A stretch of 64,000 bases of DNA from Fusarium oxysporum f. sp. lycopersici 4287 (lineage: Eukaryota > Ascomycota > Sordariomycetes > Hypocreales > Nectriaceae), in contig NC_030991.1 in NCBI RefSeq assembly GCF_000149955.1, forward strand, positions 1,210,501 to 1,274,500, written 5' to 3'. The translations under genes were made by a program, and so were the position numbers. Position 1 is the first letter of the stretch; each line of letters begins with the position of its first letter. Under the pieces are notes generated by a model, which saw only the letters and a list, made by a program, of their open reading frames with translations, was not told the DNA's origin and did no database searches. Of this stretch, positions 10,006 to 21,624 are shown piece by piece.

Positions 10006-12376
10006 ATTGATGCTGTTTGTGGCCCGGGCCCTTAGAAAATGTCTCTAGCGGGATTCAAACTCACGAATGCGTTGGTCAGACAGTGATAATACTGACCAGT
10101 TCGAAAACAAAAGTGTAGGGGTTGAATTAGGAGCCAAGGTGATAATAATAAGTGTCAGCTGTGTGTATATAACACCTTTCCAGCACAACGGGCATTGCTA
10201 ATTCTGAAAGCGAAATTGAGAGCAGTGCCACATGCCTGAACAGGAGCTGTGGGTCCTGAAGGGGAAAGGGATAAACTTTCCAGATCAGATCATACCCGTC
10301 AAGTGATTTGTGGGACGTAACCACTACACATATCTAGGTTAACAAGGGTAAATGTCTGCTAAGAGTGGTTAGTTCAATTTTTTGAGAATATATAATCATG
10401 ATCTGATGTCAAGAGAGTAGACGCATCCAGCATCTACCGCCCCAGAGCGTACGTCACTCGGATAGGTCGCCCATGTAGCGGTTCTTGAGCCAAGCTTTCA
10501 GACTAGTCAGAAAAGGACATAACGTCCCACTTTTTAGTCAATGCTAATAGGCTCCTTTTGAAGGATCTCGTTGGTTGTTTGTACCCCTTGAAGTAATAAT
10601 AAGCCTGAAGCCCCACCATTTGCAATGAGGTGCCCCGGGTACCTACCATGAAGATATGCTCTTCGTAAGCGGGGGCACAAGTGGTGTTGTGATATGGCCC
10701 TGCCAGTCACCTCGGGGAAGTGCGAATCCGAAGCCACCGAATCAATGTTGGGTCACTAATTCGAGTTTCTGGTCAAATCATGGAGCTAAGAGCATCGAAG
10801 CGTTCGTCCCTGATACATGTGCGAGACAGAGCAGTACAAATTTCGGGCTCAGATGCCATTTCAGTGTAGATCTGCTGACGATTTTTTTCTCCAAGCCTGT
10901 CGTTGCGGCTATCAAAATTTTCAAAGTGAGAGGTGAAAATATGTAAGTGGTCGGGCAATGGCTTCGAATTGGAAAAATGATTTCACAGCATTGTCCTACT
11001 ACCACATAATACCTAGTCAAATAGAAAACTAAACCGATATTAAACTATACGACAGCTGATCCTGTTTTTTGGTTCGTATAATGCGGTTAAAAACAAAAGG
11101 TTATACAAAGAGAAAGAAAGAATTAGCGTTGTAGAGATTCACATGCATGGCTAATGGTGTACGAGACAAGCTGGGTGTCGGCGACAACTGACCACGATGG
11201 CTAAAAACTGGACTGGAGTCGAGATCCAGTATAACCAAAAACCAAAACAACCGGTTGCCCACCTCCTACATGGTATTTAACGAAAATAGGTCTCGACCTT
11301 GGTATAGAATACGTGGAATTAGTATGTCCTCGTGGGTGGCTANNNNNNNNNNNNNNNNNNNNNNNNNNNNNNNNNNNNNNNNNNNNNNNNNNNNNNNNNN
11401 NNNNNNNNNNNNNNNNNNNNNNNNNNNNNNNNNNNNNNNNNNGGCTAAGAAGTTAGATTAGAAAACACGTGGTGTACATATCCAATCCTAGTGGGCAAGC
11501 GGCCGCCAATCAGCCACCTATCGATTTATCCGTCATCAGATCATGCGGCTGGGATGACATTCTCAAGGAACTTCCCGCGGTATTCGCACGGGGTGGTCAG
11601 ATATCGACAGACAAAATATCATATCATTTCTTAGTTTAACATATTTGAATTTCACGGTCCTTTACAGGTTTGCGATGAGTCGAGATGAGTTAATGCGATT
11701 TCAAACTTTGATGCAGATTCAATGATCTGACATCAAGGCAATAATATAACATAATTCTAGGTTTAATAGATGGCGACCCTCCATCTTTATACTTATTGCA
11801 ACGGTATTTACACTCGGAAACAGCCAATAGCCGACCAACATTTCACGGCCATCTCCAGGGGTAATTTTTCAACCTTGAAGGTTCTCTCTGCATGGGCATT
11901 CTAGTATACTTAAATACTCCTCCCTTGCGAAAGCTATAGGTTACACTGAAACCCGTCGTTCATTATCTTGGTAATAAATGATGAATTTCCTCCTGCACCA
12001 AGACCCTCTCTTATGCCAACCTCGGGCCTCATATCTCCCCATTGAATCTCATGTATGCAATTCTCTCCCCTCTCGTTCCTTGCATATACGGTTTCGAGTC
12101 GCTATTGTCTATGTTACCTATTTCCGCCATTAACGACGATCCCTCATTCGCAGGACATTGGTCGACTATCAAAGTCCAGTATCCGGCGGACTGTTTCGGA
12201 GGTGCCTTTTGCATGTCACGGTTATATCGATTCCCAGCTTCTTGGGTCTGCGATTATCTCGGCATGCATAGACACGCAGACCAGGGCCACCGAAAGACTC
12301 TCATGCGATAATCCCAACCGTTAGTGATAGATCAGTGGTTCCCTTTGACTCCACGGGTACAGCCAATGACCCAGCC
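10006..12376. other. Intergenic, including a 100-N gap at 11343-11442
   Basis: No protein-coding gene recognised. A tRNA-like relic is noted near 10050-10105 (minus). The gap is flanked on both sides by GGCTA (11338-11342 and 11443-11447), so its flanks may overlap. The stretch 11500-12040 is AT-rich. The last few hundred bases probably include the promoter and leader of the CBM21 gene. Confidence 0.6.
10048..10107 (-). pseudogene. tRNA-like relic (weak)
   Basis: On the minus strand there is an A-box-like stretch (CTGGTCAGTATTATCAC) followed about 25 nt later by GTTTGAATC, a perfect match to the B-box pattern GWTYRANNC. However, I cannot fold a proper acceptor stem or T stem, and the anticodon arm is poor. 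At best it is a decayed tRNA or tRNA-derived repeat. Confidence 0.2.
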
Positions 12377-13492
12377 ATGGCGGCCACTATCTCGTCGATC
12401 CCCCGCCTGCAATCCCCCACTGCAACTCGAGATTGGGACGTGGACGGAACATCGACTACCTCTCGTCGCGATTTGACTTTGCCTGGCAACAATAACAGAC
12501 ATATTCCAACAACCCGAGAGAAACATCCAAGAACTCTCCAAGATATCATAGAAGTCACCAATCGTATCTTGCGGCACAGAACATTGCCACTAGGCCACAA
12601 TTACGACAAGAATCAGGATGACGGATGTCAAAATGTCCGTTCTAGCTTCAGCAAAGGCCTGCTCAGTAACAGGGTTCGCATGGACAGGAGAAAGTACAAA
12701 GTAGAATCTCCTCCTCCCCGACTGGCAGCTAACCCTCATGCCGACGTCTTCAAACATGTTAATAGTCCACCAAGAGAGCTTGTAACATATACTGGGAAAT
12801 ATGAGGTGCTCGGGACGTATGCCTACAACGTCCACAGAAAGTCGAATGAACAGATCCGACCAGCTCTGCGTTCATGCCGTCATCATCGGTCTTTCGGCAC
12901 ACCCACGCTTTACAAGTCGGTTCGCTTCGACTCAGACTTGGAGAATATTCGATATTTCCATGAGATGGACCGTCCCTTCGACGTGAGTAAAGATACATCA
13001 CCTGTCACTGACTGTGATGAAACCGATTTATTCCCACCTCCATATAAGAGCCTGAAAAAAAGGGCATTGCCCTATGAATGGGAGTTGATTACCCCTAACT
13101 TCCCTCATGATACTACCGCTCGTGAAACCATGCCCGTCAGGCTTGAGAGGGTATCTCTTTCCAACGATCAAATGGCTATACTAGGTTCCCTTATAGTTGC
13201 CAACCTGGCTTTCGAAAAGTCAGTCGTCTGCCGTTTTACATTCGATTTCTGGAACACTATTTGGGAAACTACAGCTAAATACGATTATAAGACTAATGCT
13301 GGCGAAATACCTGGATATGATCGATTTGTTTTCTCTATAATGCTGGCTGATACCGTTGACTTTGAGGCACAGCCTTTATTCATTTGTATACGCTATGCTG
13401 TTAACGGACAAGAATACTGGGATAATAATTCCGGTACCAACTTTCAAGTTGATATTATAAAGAGATATCTCTGCTGGGGTAATAAAGGGTAG
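12377..13492 (+). CDS. Glycogen-targeting PP1 regulatory subunit-like protein (CBM21)
   Basis: Proteins of this type bring protein phosphatase 1 to glycogen particles and so favour glycogen synthesis. The ORF from the ATG at 12377 (context CAGCCATGG) encodes 371 aa. An RVxF-type PP1-docking motif is visible (KSVRFDSDLENIRYF), followed by a CBM21 domain: VRLERVSLSNDQMAILGSL, VANLAFEKSVVCRFTFDFW, YDRFVFSIMLAD, FICIRYAVNGQEYWDNNSG, FQVDI. The protein stops right after CBM21 (KRYLCWGNKG), whereas fungal homologues usually carry a long C-terminal tail. Either the 3' end is shortened or a further exon was missed. No intron is needed in the part shown. Confidence 0.85.
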   Translation: MAATISSIPRLQSPTATRDWDVDGTSTTSRRDLTLPGNNNRHIPTTREKHPRTLQDIIEVTNRILRHRTLPLGHNYDKNQDDGCQNVRSSFSKGLLSNRVRMDRRKYKVESPPPRLAANPHADVFKHVNSPPRELVTYTGKYEVLGTYAYNVHRKSNEQIRPALRSCRHHRSFGTPTLYKSVRFDSDLENIRYFHEMDRPFDVSKDTSPVTDCDETDLFPPPYKSLKKRALPYEWELITPNFPHDTTARETMPVRLERVSLSNDQMAILGSLIVANLAFEKSVVCRFTFDFWNTIWETTAKYDYKTNAGEIPGYDRFVFSIMLADTVDFEAQPLFICIRYAVNGQEYWDNNSGTNFQVDIIKRYLCWGNKG

Positions 13493-14071
13493 CTATAACC
13501 AGCTTTTGCATATACAGTCAACCGGGGTTCCGAAGAGAGGGTGGACAAAGAAAGAAAAGGCTAAAATATTAACATGCTAACTATTATTCTCACCTGCGAT
13601 TTAACTTCAGGCAGCCGCTTGCACCAAGTTTCAAGGCATTTTAGGTCCCGCTAAGGGACAGAGAGCGATAGTGTCTAAATAATCAGAAGTATGCGCCATA
13701 GCTGTTATCATGTTATGGAAACAATTTGTGTAGCTTATAAAGGGGACTCGCGAAATCTCAGCCTATTTACATTTCTTCCGGTATTGATGAATCGGCATTT
13801 ATCTGACAACACACCACTGATTCCGGCTAGATCGCTTCTAGTTATATAGACCAGGCTCGTTAGCACTTCGATGGCCTCAAGCCAGTCTCATTAAAGCTAT
13901 TAATATCAGCTAGGATAATAGCAGATTTTGCGACTGTGTTCACAAGTGTAAACCATTCGCGAATAAATAGCCAGATCTTCATATTTATAATTCTGATAAT
14001 TATACTCATTATCATAACGTGTCTCAAACTGTGAGTGCCATCCATATACCCAAGATTCAAGTTGCAGCCAT
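13493..14071. other. Intergenic, nothing recognised
   Basis: No supported feature between the CBM21 gene and the SDR gene, which converge on this stretch. Confidence 0.6.
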
Positions 14072-14908
14072 CTAGGTCTGCGGTCGTTTTCCTTCCTCAG
14101 CCGCATTCTCTCGGTCATTGACTACACGTTCGACAGCAGTTTCAATATCTTCAGCGCCATCAAGCATATCCAGCCAGGCTGTCTGCACCGTCTCCTGCTC
14201 AAGAAGCAACACAATAACTTCAGCTACAGATGCCCGGCTAACACTACCCCTCGACGTTGTAGTTTTTCCAAGCTCGATCAACCCTGCGGGTTCATCCGAC
14301 AGTATGCCCAGGCGAAGACTTATCCCCGAGAAGTCAGCTCGGGTGGACGCCTCCTGAAGAAGTATCTCATCTGCTGCTAATTTAGCTTGACAGTAGCTGA
14401 AGAGACCGACTCTCTGCATCTCTTGCGCGTATATCCAGGCTTCCTCATCCCACCAACTAGGTCGCTCTCGACGACAGTTAATATACGAAATAACAAGTAA
14501 TCTTTTAACAGTCGGCGTCTGGACTGCAGCTTTAATAAAGTTAATAGCAGCATCTCGGTCGATGGCAAACGTCTAGCGAGGTTTATTAGGCGTTATATTC
14601 GATTGAGTTGACATATTTCTTACTTGGTCAGGCCTTGCCTCCCCACCTGCTCCAGCGCACCAAACAACGGTATCTGGTTTGACTTCATCGAGGATCGATC
14701 TTGCCTGGGAAGTATCGTGCACATATTCCAAATTACGGACCAGCACGTTTAAATCTCCCCGGTTAGCAGTGGCTAGGCTGTTGATCTCGGAGACTTGATC
14801 CTGACTCCGAATGAGACTAGTGACGGTCCACGACTTCTTAAGTAGTTGCTGCGTAAGGATCTGAGCAATCCTTCCATGGCCGCCGACGATCAGAACGTGT
14901 CGACTCAT
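14072..14908 (-). CDS. NAD(P)-binding atypical short-chain dehydrogenase (NmrA/SDR-a5 like)
   Basis: Two exons: 14908-14624 and 14572-14072, with a 51-bp intron (GTAAGA, CTAAT branch, TAG). The frame is kept, giving 261 aa. The N-terminus has a Rossmann fold with the glycine motif HVLIVGGHGRIAQIL, then TVVWCAGAGG, the RLLVISY strand, and a YCQAKLAADEIL segment comparable to the YxxxK helix of extended SDRs. This fold serves NAD(P)H-dependent reductases or redox sensors; the substrate is unknown. Joining the exons removes the apparent stop after the Rossmann domain, so the gene looks intact. Confidence 0.8.
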
Positions 14909-16854
14909 TGTAGAAGCTGCCAATTTCTCTAGCGGCGTGCCTGTGTGATTGCCTGAGAGTGGTTGGTTACTGATATAGGCAAGGCTTTGTTAAGGCAAAT
15001 CTAATAGTCCAGGTCGCTTAAAGTAGGCCACGCAGATAACTTCCATATCAAATCTCCGCGCCGGAAAGGGAGGCACTAAAGAAGCTAACAACTAATAACG
15101 TAAATTATGCTAACGTGACGATGCGGTGTCGAATAATGATGAAATGGCAGCTTTACTACGTCATTATGCAGTCATAATCCATAGCATCAAGCAAGGATGT
15201 AGCAGCATATTATGCTTCATCGGGCATGTTACTCTCCATTTGAGGGGCTGGAATTCTCGGATACTCATTTATCAAACCTAGACTGACAAAGAAGCTGTGT
15301 CACAAAGCTCATTGGTTATCATAAGGAAGCATTATGCTGTCAGCCATCATCACAGGTGCCACCTGTTACGCTACCCCTATGTTGAACCAATGTACATAGC
15401 CCAGACATCAACTGCTTTGAACAGCTTCGGGCACAAGTATTGTCGTCCGAGAAGTCGAAAGAATTTCGTAGCAGCAGCAGGCCCAAAGAATGGGAATACT
15501 ATCATACTGGGGGCTTTATATAATCGGATATATGACGGTAAAACTGGAATTATACCCTAGCTAAAGTGTAGAACCAAGCCATATTATAAGAAGATGACGC
15601 GTTGAAGTTTAATAACTTTTGACATCGCAATGCGAAAGTCTTTGCCCAGTATGAAGTTGGTCTAGTTAGCCCGTCGAGCGGTTTCCCAAGTTATTCTCTT
15701 GCCTTGAACCCCGCAGCTGTGGTTGCTTGTCTGGCAGCAGCCATGAGCTCCGTGACAGCTGCTGTGTTACCCTTCCAGGTGAACTGGGAAACTGCGGCTT
15801 CATCGGGGTTCAAGAACTGATCCAATGCTACAACGACAACGAGTCATTGATTTGCTTGTTCATAGAAGCTCTAGAGACTGAATATTATGCAATCTTGAGG
15901 TCAATTAATTACCTTCTGTCATATCTATTATTGGGCAAAGATGATCCTTAAATCCGCTCCTCTTATGACAAAACATATGATTAAGAGCTGCAATCAAAGG
16001 TAATATGGAATATTATATGCGGAATTATGTAAATCACGTCGGAGCCCAAAATCATGTTACTGTTGACTCCCGACTAGGGAACCGACAAAGGTAAGATAGC
16101 CAGATGAACCAAGTGTATGGTCCGATTCACCTTTATATTCGTCTAGCATAATCAACTCTTTATTTCAACATAATAACTCCAGAAGTCTTATCATTATTGT
16201 ATCTTATTTTACCATACTAAATGCAGAGTAAAATGGTAAAACTAGGACGCTGCAGCAGCAAGCTACCGATAACAAGGTCTGCGCCGTTAATAAACTGTGC
16301 ATCTACGCTTGACGAAAAAGAAATATGAATTGGCAAATACTTAAGCATTTAGATATTAGGGTCCTTCCTAAACCCTAGCGTATATATAGTAACTTCTAAT
16401 AGTTAAACTATTACTATTAGTAGATACCAGTAACTACCGTATTAAGTTAGAAAAGGCAGAAAGAAAGTTTGCGCACAATTAAGGCTTTTTGAGTAGCTAT
16501 ATCTATAACTCCGTTGGAATTCGAAAAGCATATAGAGCATTTTATGTAGAAGTAGAAACACAGCAGAGATAAACTAGTTCAGTACCTATACTCTAATATA
16601 TGAAGAGAATTCGGGGCGACTCATTACATTGAATAATAGTCTAGAGACTTAATACGTCCTACGGAACTCACTGACATATCCGTAGAACTATAAATAATAG
16701 GAAAGGCTGCAAGGTATGATATAAGATATAGCTAGCCACAAAGCTAAGAAGAGTAGCAATATAACTATCGCTATAAAATATAAAGTCTATTTCCTCAATC
16801 CAACCTGAGCCTGACGGACTCAGTGTAATGCCTGATGTAAGATCCATCTCGACA
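14909..16854. other. Intergenic, increasingly AT-rich
   Basis: Short ORFs at 15297-15560 and 15727-15951 show no recognisable motif. 16100-16850 is strongly AT-rich with many TA steps, as in RIP-affected intergenic DNA. No transposon ends could be identified. Confidence 0.5.
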
Positions 16855-18045
16855 CGAAAGTTGCGACATGTTGCGCTTTTCAGCTGTCCGTTCTGATATC
16901 AGCACGCTCCGCTGATATGTAGCGTGATGCGCACAAGGGACAGGTATAATGTTGTCTCAGGTACCAATGGGTAATGCAACCCGAATGAAATACATGTCCG
17001 CACGACAACCGACGGGCAATATCATTATCCGCCATCGCTTCCAAGCATATAACACTATATAACAAGAATGGTCAGTTTCAGAATAGAATTATCTCTTGAG
17101 CTACACTGCTTACCAAATACTATTCCCGCGGGGACAAGAAGGATGCTCCTCTGAGTCAGCTATCTCTATCTCTGTTATTACTTGCTTGTATGTCCGCGGC
17201 GGAGCTATTGGGTCTAGCCGTTCTACATCACTAATATCAGACCCCATGCTCCTAACTGAAACGTCGCTCTCAGAATCCTCTCGGATCCGGTTCTGGTTCT
17301 GTCTGATATCGCTCAATTCAAGTCTTTTTCATAGTTAGCTTGTGCAATAGAGCGTCTATATTAATATGAGACCACATACCCGTGTAGGATAAGAAGGGCA
17401 TAAAAGATAAAAAGGGCTATAAAAAACATAATTATGAGGAGTAATTGGATCCATTCCTCCGACTGGATAGATCCGGGCCTGACCCTTGGGACTTGAGATA
17501 TATTTGCTGTCGCCATGATTGTTGCCGCTTTCTCAATATCACCTGCTCCAGCCTTGCGAAGATCTAGGCGCCAGAAGACTAGATTTATGGCGATGTGAAA
17601 TTTCGAGCGAGTACCAGCATCAGGCGCAGTTGTTGTGATCTGGTATTAGGTGTAACAACCTGGGGTGATTTTGGCGCGGCATCAGCTTTGGCCGGGTGTA
17701 ACATGATCACAAAAGTTTATGCCTACACCTTTAGAATGACTCCTCTTATCTTGCGCAACACAGTCTGTCATACAGTTCATTTTGGAATACCCCGCGTTGC
17801 CAGATGAAGCCCCCGTCGATGATCTTTGCGTCTTCCGGAACAGAAGACGCCGATTTTGTAAGCGAGGACTTCGTAAGCTAGCCTATATACGTGATCTCCG
17901 GGGCGGGTATGAAAGATTGATTATCCTGCAAGATTCCATCCCTGATGGACTCCGAGTTGTCCAGTTGCCTTGAGCTGGTGGCATGACGTGCACTAAGACA
18001 CCACAGGTCGGGATGCGCACTGTATGCCGTTTTCAACTTCATTTT
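16855..18045 (+). repeat. Inverted segmental duplication, left arm (intact RING-H2 copy)
   Basis: Read as reverse complement, this arm matches 21495-24505 minus the transposon at 21625-23484. Matching landmarks are the RING exon, the transmembrane first exon, a GCGTCTTCTGTTCC block near 17840, GATCACGTATATAGGCTAGC near 17885-17900 (empty transposon target), and a TGGTGGCAT/TGCCACCAGCTCAAGG block near 17960. Similarity fades near 16855 and near 18045, where an LTR relic starts. The boundaries are approximate. Confidence 0.8.
16880..17516 (-). CDS. Membrane-anchored RING-H2 finger protein (putative E3 ubiquitin ligase)
   Basis: Three exons: 17516-17380, 17323-17114 and 17054-16880; introns 56 and 58 bp; 173 aa. 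Exon 1 has one hydrophobic segment (LLLIMFFIALFIFYALLIL), probably a membrane anchor. Exon 2 is acidic and Ser-rich. Exon 3 is a RING-H2 finger: CVICLEAM..LSCGHVFHSGCITHWY..HYTCPLC. The first zinc-binding Cys codon is split by the last intron (TG^T), so the finger is complete only after splicing. RING-H2 proteins of this layout (ATL-like) are usually E3 ligases. The substrate is unknown. A broken inverted copy lies at 23858-24494, and a third relative at 62029. Confidence 0.85.
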
Positions 18046-18236
18046 TATTGGAAAATCCGATCCCTTTTCTATCAGGATTCCGACTATTAAACTGAAAGTC
18101 CTACAATTAGAGTTCAAAAGTCCTAGATTAAATCACCTGGAGATATAAACCGGTGAAGAACTATTATCTCAAGAATTAACAACAAGTTTAATAAATATAT
18201 ATTTTCACTCACCACTCCTGCCCAATATAAACAACA
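18046..18236 (+). repeat. Diverged solo LTR of a Ty1/copia element
   Basis: Starts TATTGGAAAATCCG and shares blocks in the same order with the LTR at the right window edge (TGTTGGAAAATCC; CAGGATTC; GACTNNNANTCTGAAAGTCC-like; TCCTAGATT). It is AT-rich and appears to end at CAACA near 18236. The 3' end and any target duplication are uncertain. Confidence 0.6.
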
Positions 18237-21200
18237 TTTCTTTTTTCGAATCCTCTACAAACTACCTATGTGATATCATGTCTGAATGCTGGCCCTCTTG
18301 ATGCTTAAGTCGCTGATTGAAATTCGGTTGAGGATGCATCTTGCATACATGGTACCCATATAACCTGTACGCCGATTCACAAATCAAAAGCCGCAACGGT
18401 TGCGTTGCGTTTTACATCCTGCATTTCTTATCAGTGTAAAGACGTCAATAGATCCTTTGTAAGTCTGAGCTATCCCTGCATTCTGGCCTAAGCCAAGTTC
18501 ATTGTTTTAACACCATGAGATGTCTTTTTCGAATTTGATTGTCCTAATCTATAACATTGCATTCTTCTGATCCACGTATTCGAAAACCCTTCGCCTTTGT
18601 TATCGCTTTGGTCCGTTGTGAGTTCCTCTCCCACAGAGCACTCTCAGGCATCATGAATTACGGGCCAAAAACGCTCGCTTACGCCGCTTTTTCTTAACTA
18701 GTTTGGTATGAAGTACGACTGCCATGTCGGTTATGATGTTGATGGGTGTTCGACGATTGTCGCACTGCTTCCCGCCGACTTTGTTCATACCAAGTGCTCA
18801 ATGATGTACCTTGGTATTTCAGATCACTATCGTCAATCTTGGTGATTGTAACATAGTGGTATGAGTCCTGGTTCGCGGGTGGCACCATGGACATATCATA
18901 TCGGCTTGTGTTGTAGCTTTGGTGATGAGGCGAGCTAGCTATGGCAATTATACTAAGGCCAGAGAAGGGCATATAACGGAATAGAGAGAGATGGTTTGAG
19001 GCAGACGTAGGGATGTAAATTAAATTTATAGACGTATTATATGAAGTACGTGATACCATGGGTAGGATTATTTTATCGCATATGTTTATGTGCAAATAGA
19101 CTGATGCTCTTGTCTAGAAACCAGCCATACGAGGTAGGATATGTAGTCGTAAGGCCCTCCCAATCGGTTTGTAAGATTCATCACGCCATGCAAACTACGA
19201 AAAGAATTTTCAGTTTTATTTTCATTTAACTTTTATTTTTTTAGTTGACGCATTGCTATTTTAACTCGAGATTGTTTTCAGAGCGTCTAGATTTATCGTA
19301 TGATCTCCCCTGTTATGAGAGTAGTTGCATCTTTGTGTTTAAAGTTACCAAGCTTTGCTACTGCATGACGGAAACCTTTACACATATCAGGCCATATGAA
19401 CTGCATGCTATCCGGCAATTGCTTAATTGGCTGGTGTCTTCCAATTGTTGGTAACTTATGATACGAATTCATTCTTTGTCCAATCTCTGTGTCTGAGTGA
19501 TCCATGAGGTCTAGACTCCATTACATCGATCCATATGGCTTGGTCACTTTTGCTCATCACACGTAACAAACCCTTGTGCTTCCGATTGTCGAGAACGGTC
19601 GACAGGTAAGCCGCCAACCTTCCGATATCCGGAAGGGTCCATCCACAAGCAAGGAGGAATATCTCATGTCTGCCACGTGGTTGTTTAAAATTGAACTTAT
19701 TCCAAAAGATGTTCACTTGCACTAGACATTTGGCAGCTGGCGGTCGTTGTTGACGGAATTTCTTCTCCCAAGTACGTAGCGTGAAATTTCTCCGTCACTC
19801 GAAGCCAAACCATCTTCTTCCTTGAGCCCTTTCTTCCTCTCATTTTCTCTCATAGCACGTGCCGATTCGATTCGAAAAACTGTACCGCGGAAAGTAGCGT
19901 GACAAGGTGGCTGCTAGAACCGCAGACTAAACGGCCATCCATCACACTCTGCCTTGTCCCTCCCCCGCTCGAGATAGACTAACCACAGCTTGTTAGTATG
20001 GTTGTATTTGATGATTGAGTCAGTGTGGAATACTGTAGGATTTTCACTAAGAAATCGCCAACTCTGACTATTTATTCGACAATTGACTAGAATCGTATTC
20101 TGCCTCATTAACGTATCATTGGGAGGGGGGTGGTGGGGTCAGATCATCCTACAAAGTTAGTCCGAAAAGCATAAACTCTCGCGCTAATGTTTCCTCTGCA
20201 TATAACCTAGAGGTCAGATCAGTAAGAAATCAGCTGTAAAGTCGCATTGCTGCAACTGTGGGTATGATAATTTTGAGGCGGGGGAGTACAGCGAATAGCA
20301 CGACGCCAACGATGATCCCGGTGGTTGACTAATGTAAAAATCGTTAACTGGAAGGGCTGTTGCTATGAACTCTGGTACCTATGCGATCTTAGAGCTTGAT
20401 AAATCGTGTCGATAGCTGCAGTGCCTAGGTTAAAGCGAAGCAGGATCAGTAAATCTCATCCTGCTGGCATCAGATCAAGGACTTACCTGTTCTCAAAAGT
20501 CTTGAGCTGCCGGTTACTGGCAGATGCTTACCATAGCCTTGTACGACTAACATTTTCATAGTGCCTAAACTCGCATTTACTCAGGGTTATAAGATTCTGG
20601 CTAGAGTGCTCGGAAAATGATTTATTACATTACGTTAATAGCAGACGTAGTCAGAGTGGCCGAAACTCTAAACTAGAGCGATTATAATGGCGATGGGGTT
20701 ATCCAAAAAGCTCTAGATCGGGACATTAAAATTCCGACAAGATATTTCACGGGACCAAAACAAGAAACTTATGATAGGCTAGGATGCAGAAGTAGGTTAG
20801 GCTTACAGAGGTTTTACCAATGTTCCTACGCAATGATGTGTGGAATAAAGAATGTAAGGCCCGACGCAACTATTGCCGCTTTTTATATGCATATCGGAGT
20901 ATAAGCCGATAGGGGTACCATAAATGCAAGACTAGATCTACCTTCAAACATCATAAAAAAGTGCGAATATGACTAGCATGGAGGTGCAAGCTTTAATCGA
21001 TAGCCATGGGTATGCATTGGCCTCAAGTAGTCTATGACTATGTGAATAGCATATTGGCGAACATTTAAGATGACGCTAGTTAAGATGATAAGACACCAGT
21101 ATAAACTGGAGAATACCGTGATGAAAGTACCAGATGTTATGATGGGTGGCATGCAACCTTACAATGTGGATGCCTCTTTCTTCACCATAAAGGGAATTCT

Positions 21201-21494
21201 TTTAAAGCGCAAAGTCCAGGGACTTGGAAGGTTGTCGCCACCGACTCCTGGTAGCTGTCAAACATTCTTTCCGCAATTCTATGAGAGGCCACTCTCGCCG
21301 GTCGCCCTGCCGCCAAAAACAGTAGCTAGTAGTCCAGGTGATGTGATAAATATATGATAGGGACAGGCTTTCATGGTATATTTAGAGGTATGCCCTAACC
21401 AGCTTAGAAACAGTGACCTAAGCATTAAGAGGGCCAGTACAACAGACACAATAGCATCCGCACAGTTTGCACAGGACTGGAAACATACAGTTCG
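18237..21494. other. Long intergenic stretch, nothing recognised
   Basis: Only short ORFs (up to 133 codons) without motifs. I found no RNA gene, terminal repeats or host gene here. Codon-like signal is weak throughout. Confidence 0.5.
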
Positions 21495-21624
21495 AAACGG
21501 CGCCACAGTGCGTGTCCCAGCCAGTGGTGTGCCACCAGCTCAAGGCAGATGGACTCGGAGTTGACCATCGGGGTGGAATCTTGCAGTATAATCAATCTTT
21601 CATTCCCGCCCCGGAGATCACTTA

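Noticed and set aside
11255..11461. ORF across the second N gap
   Set aside because: Artefact of N bases; the flanks show no coding signal.
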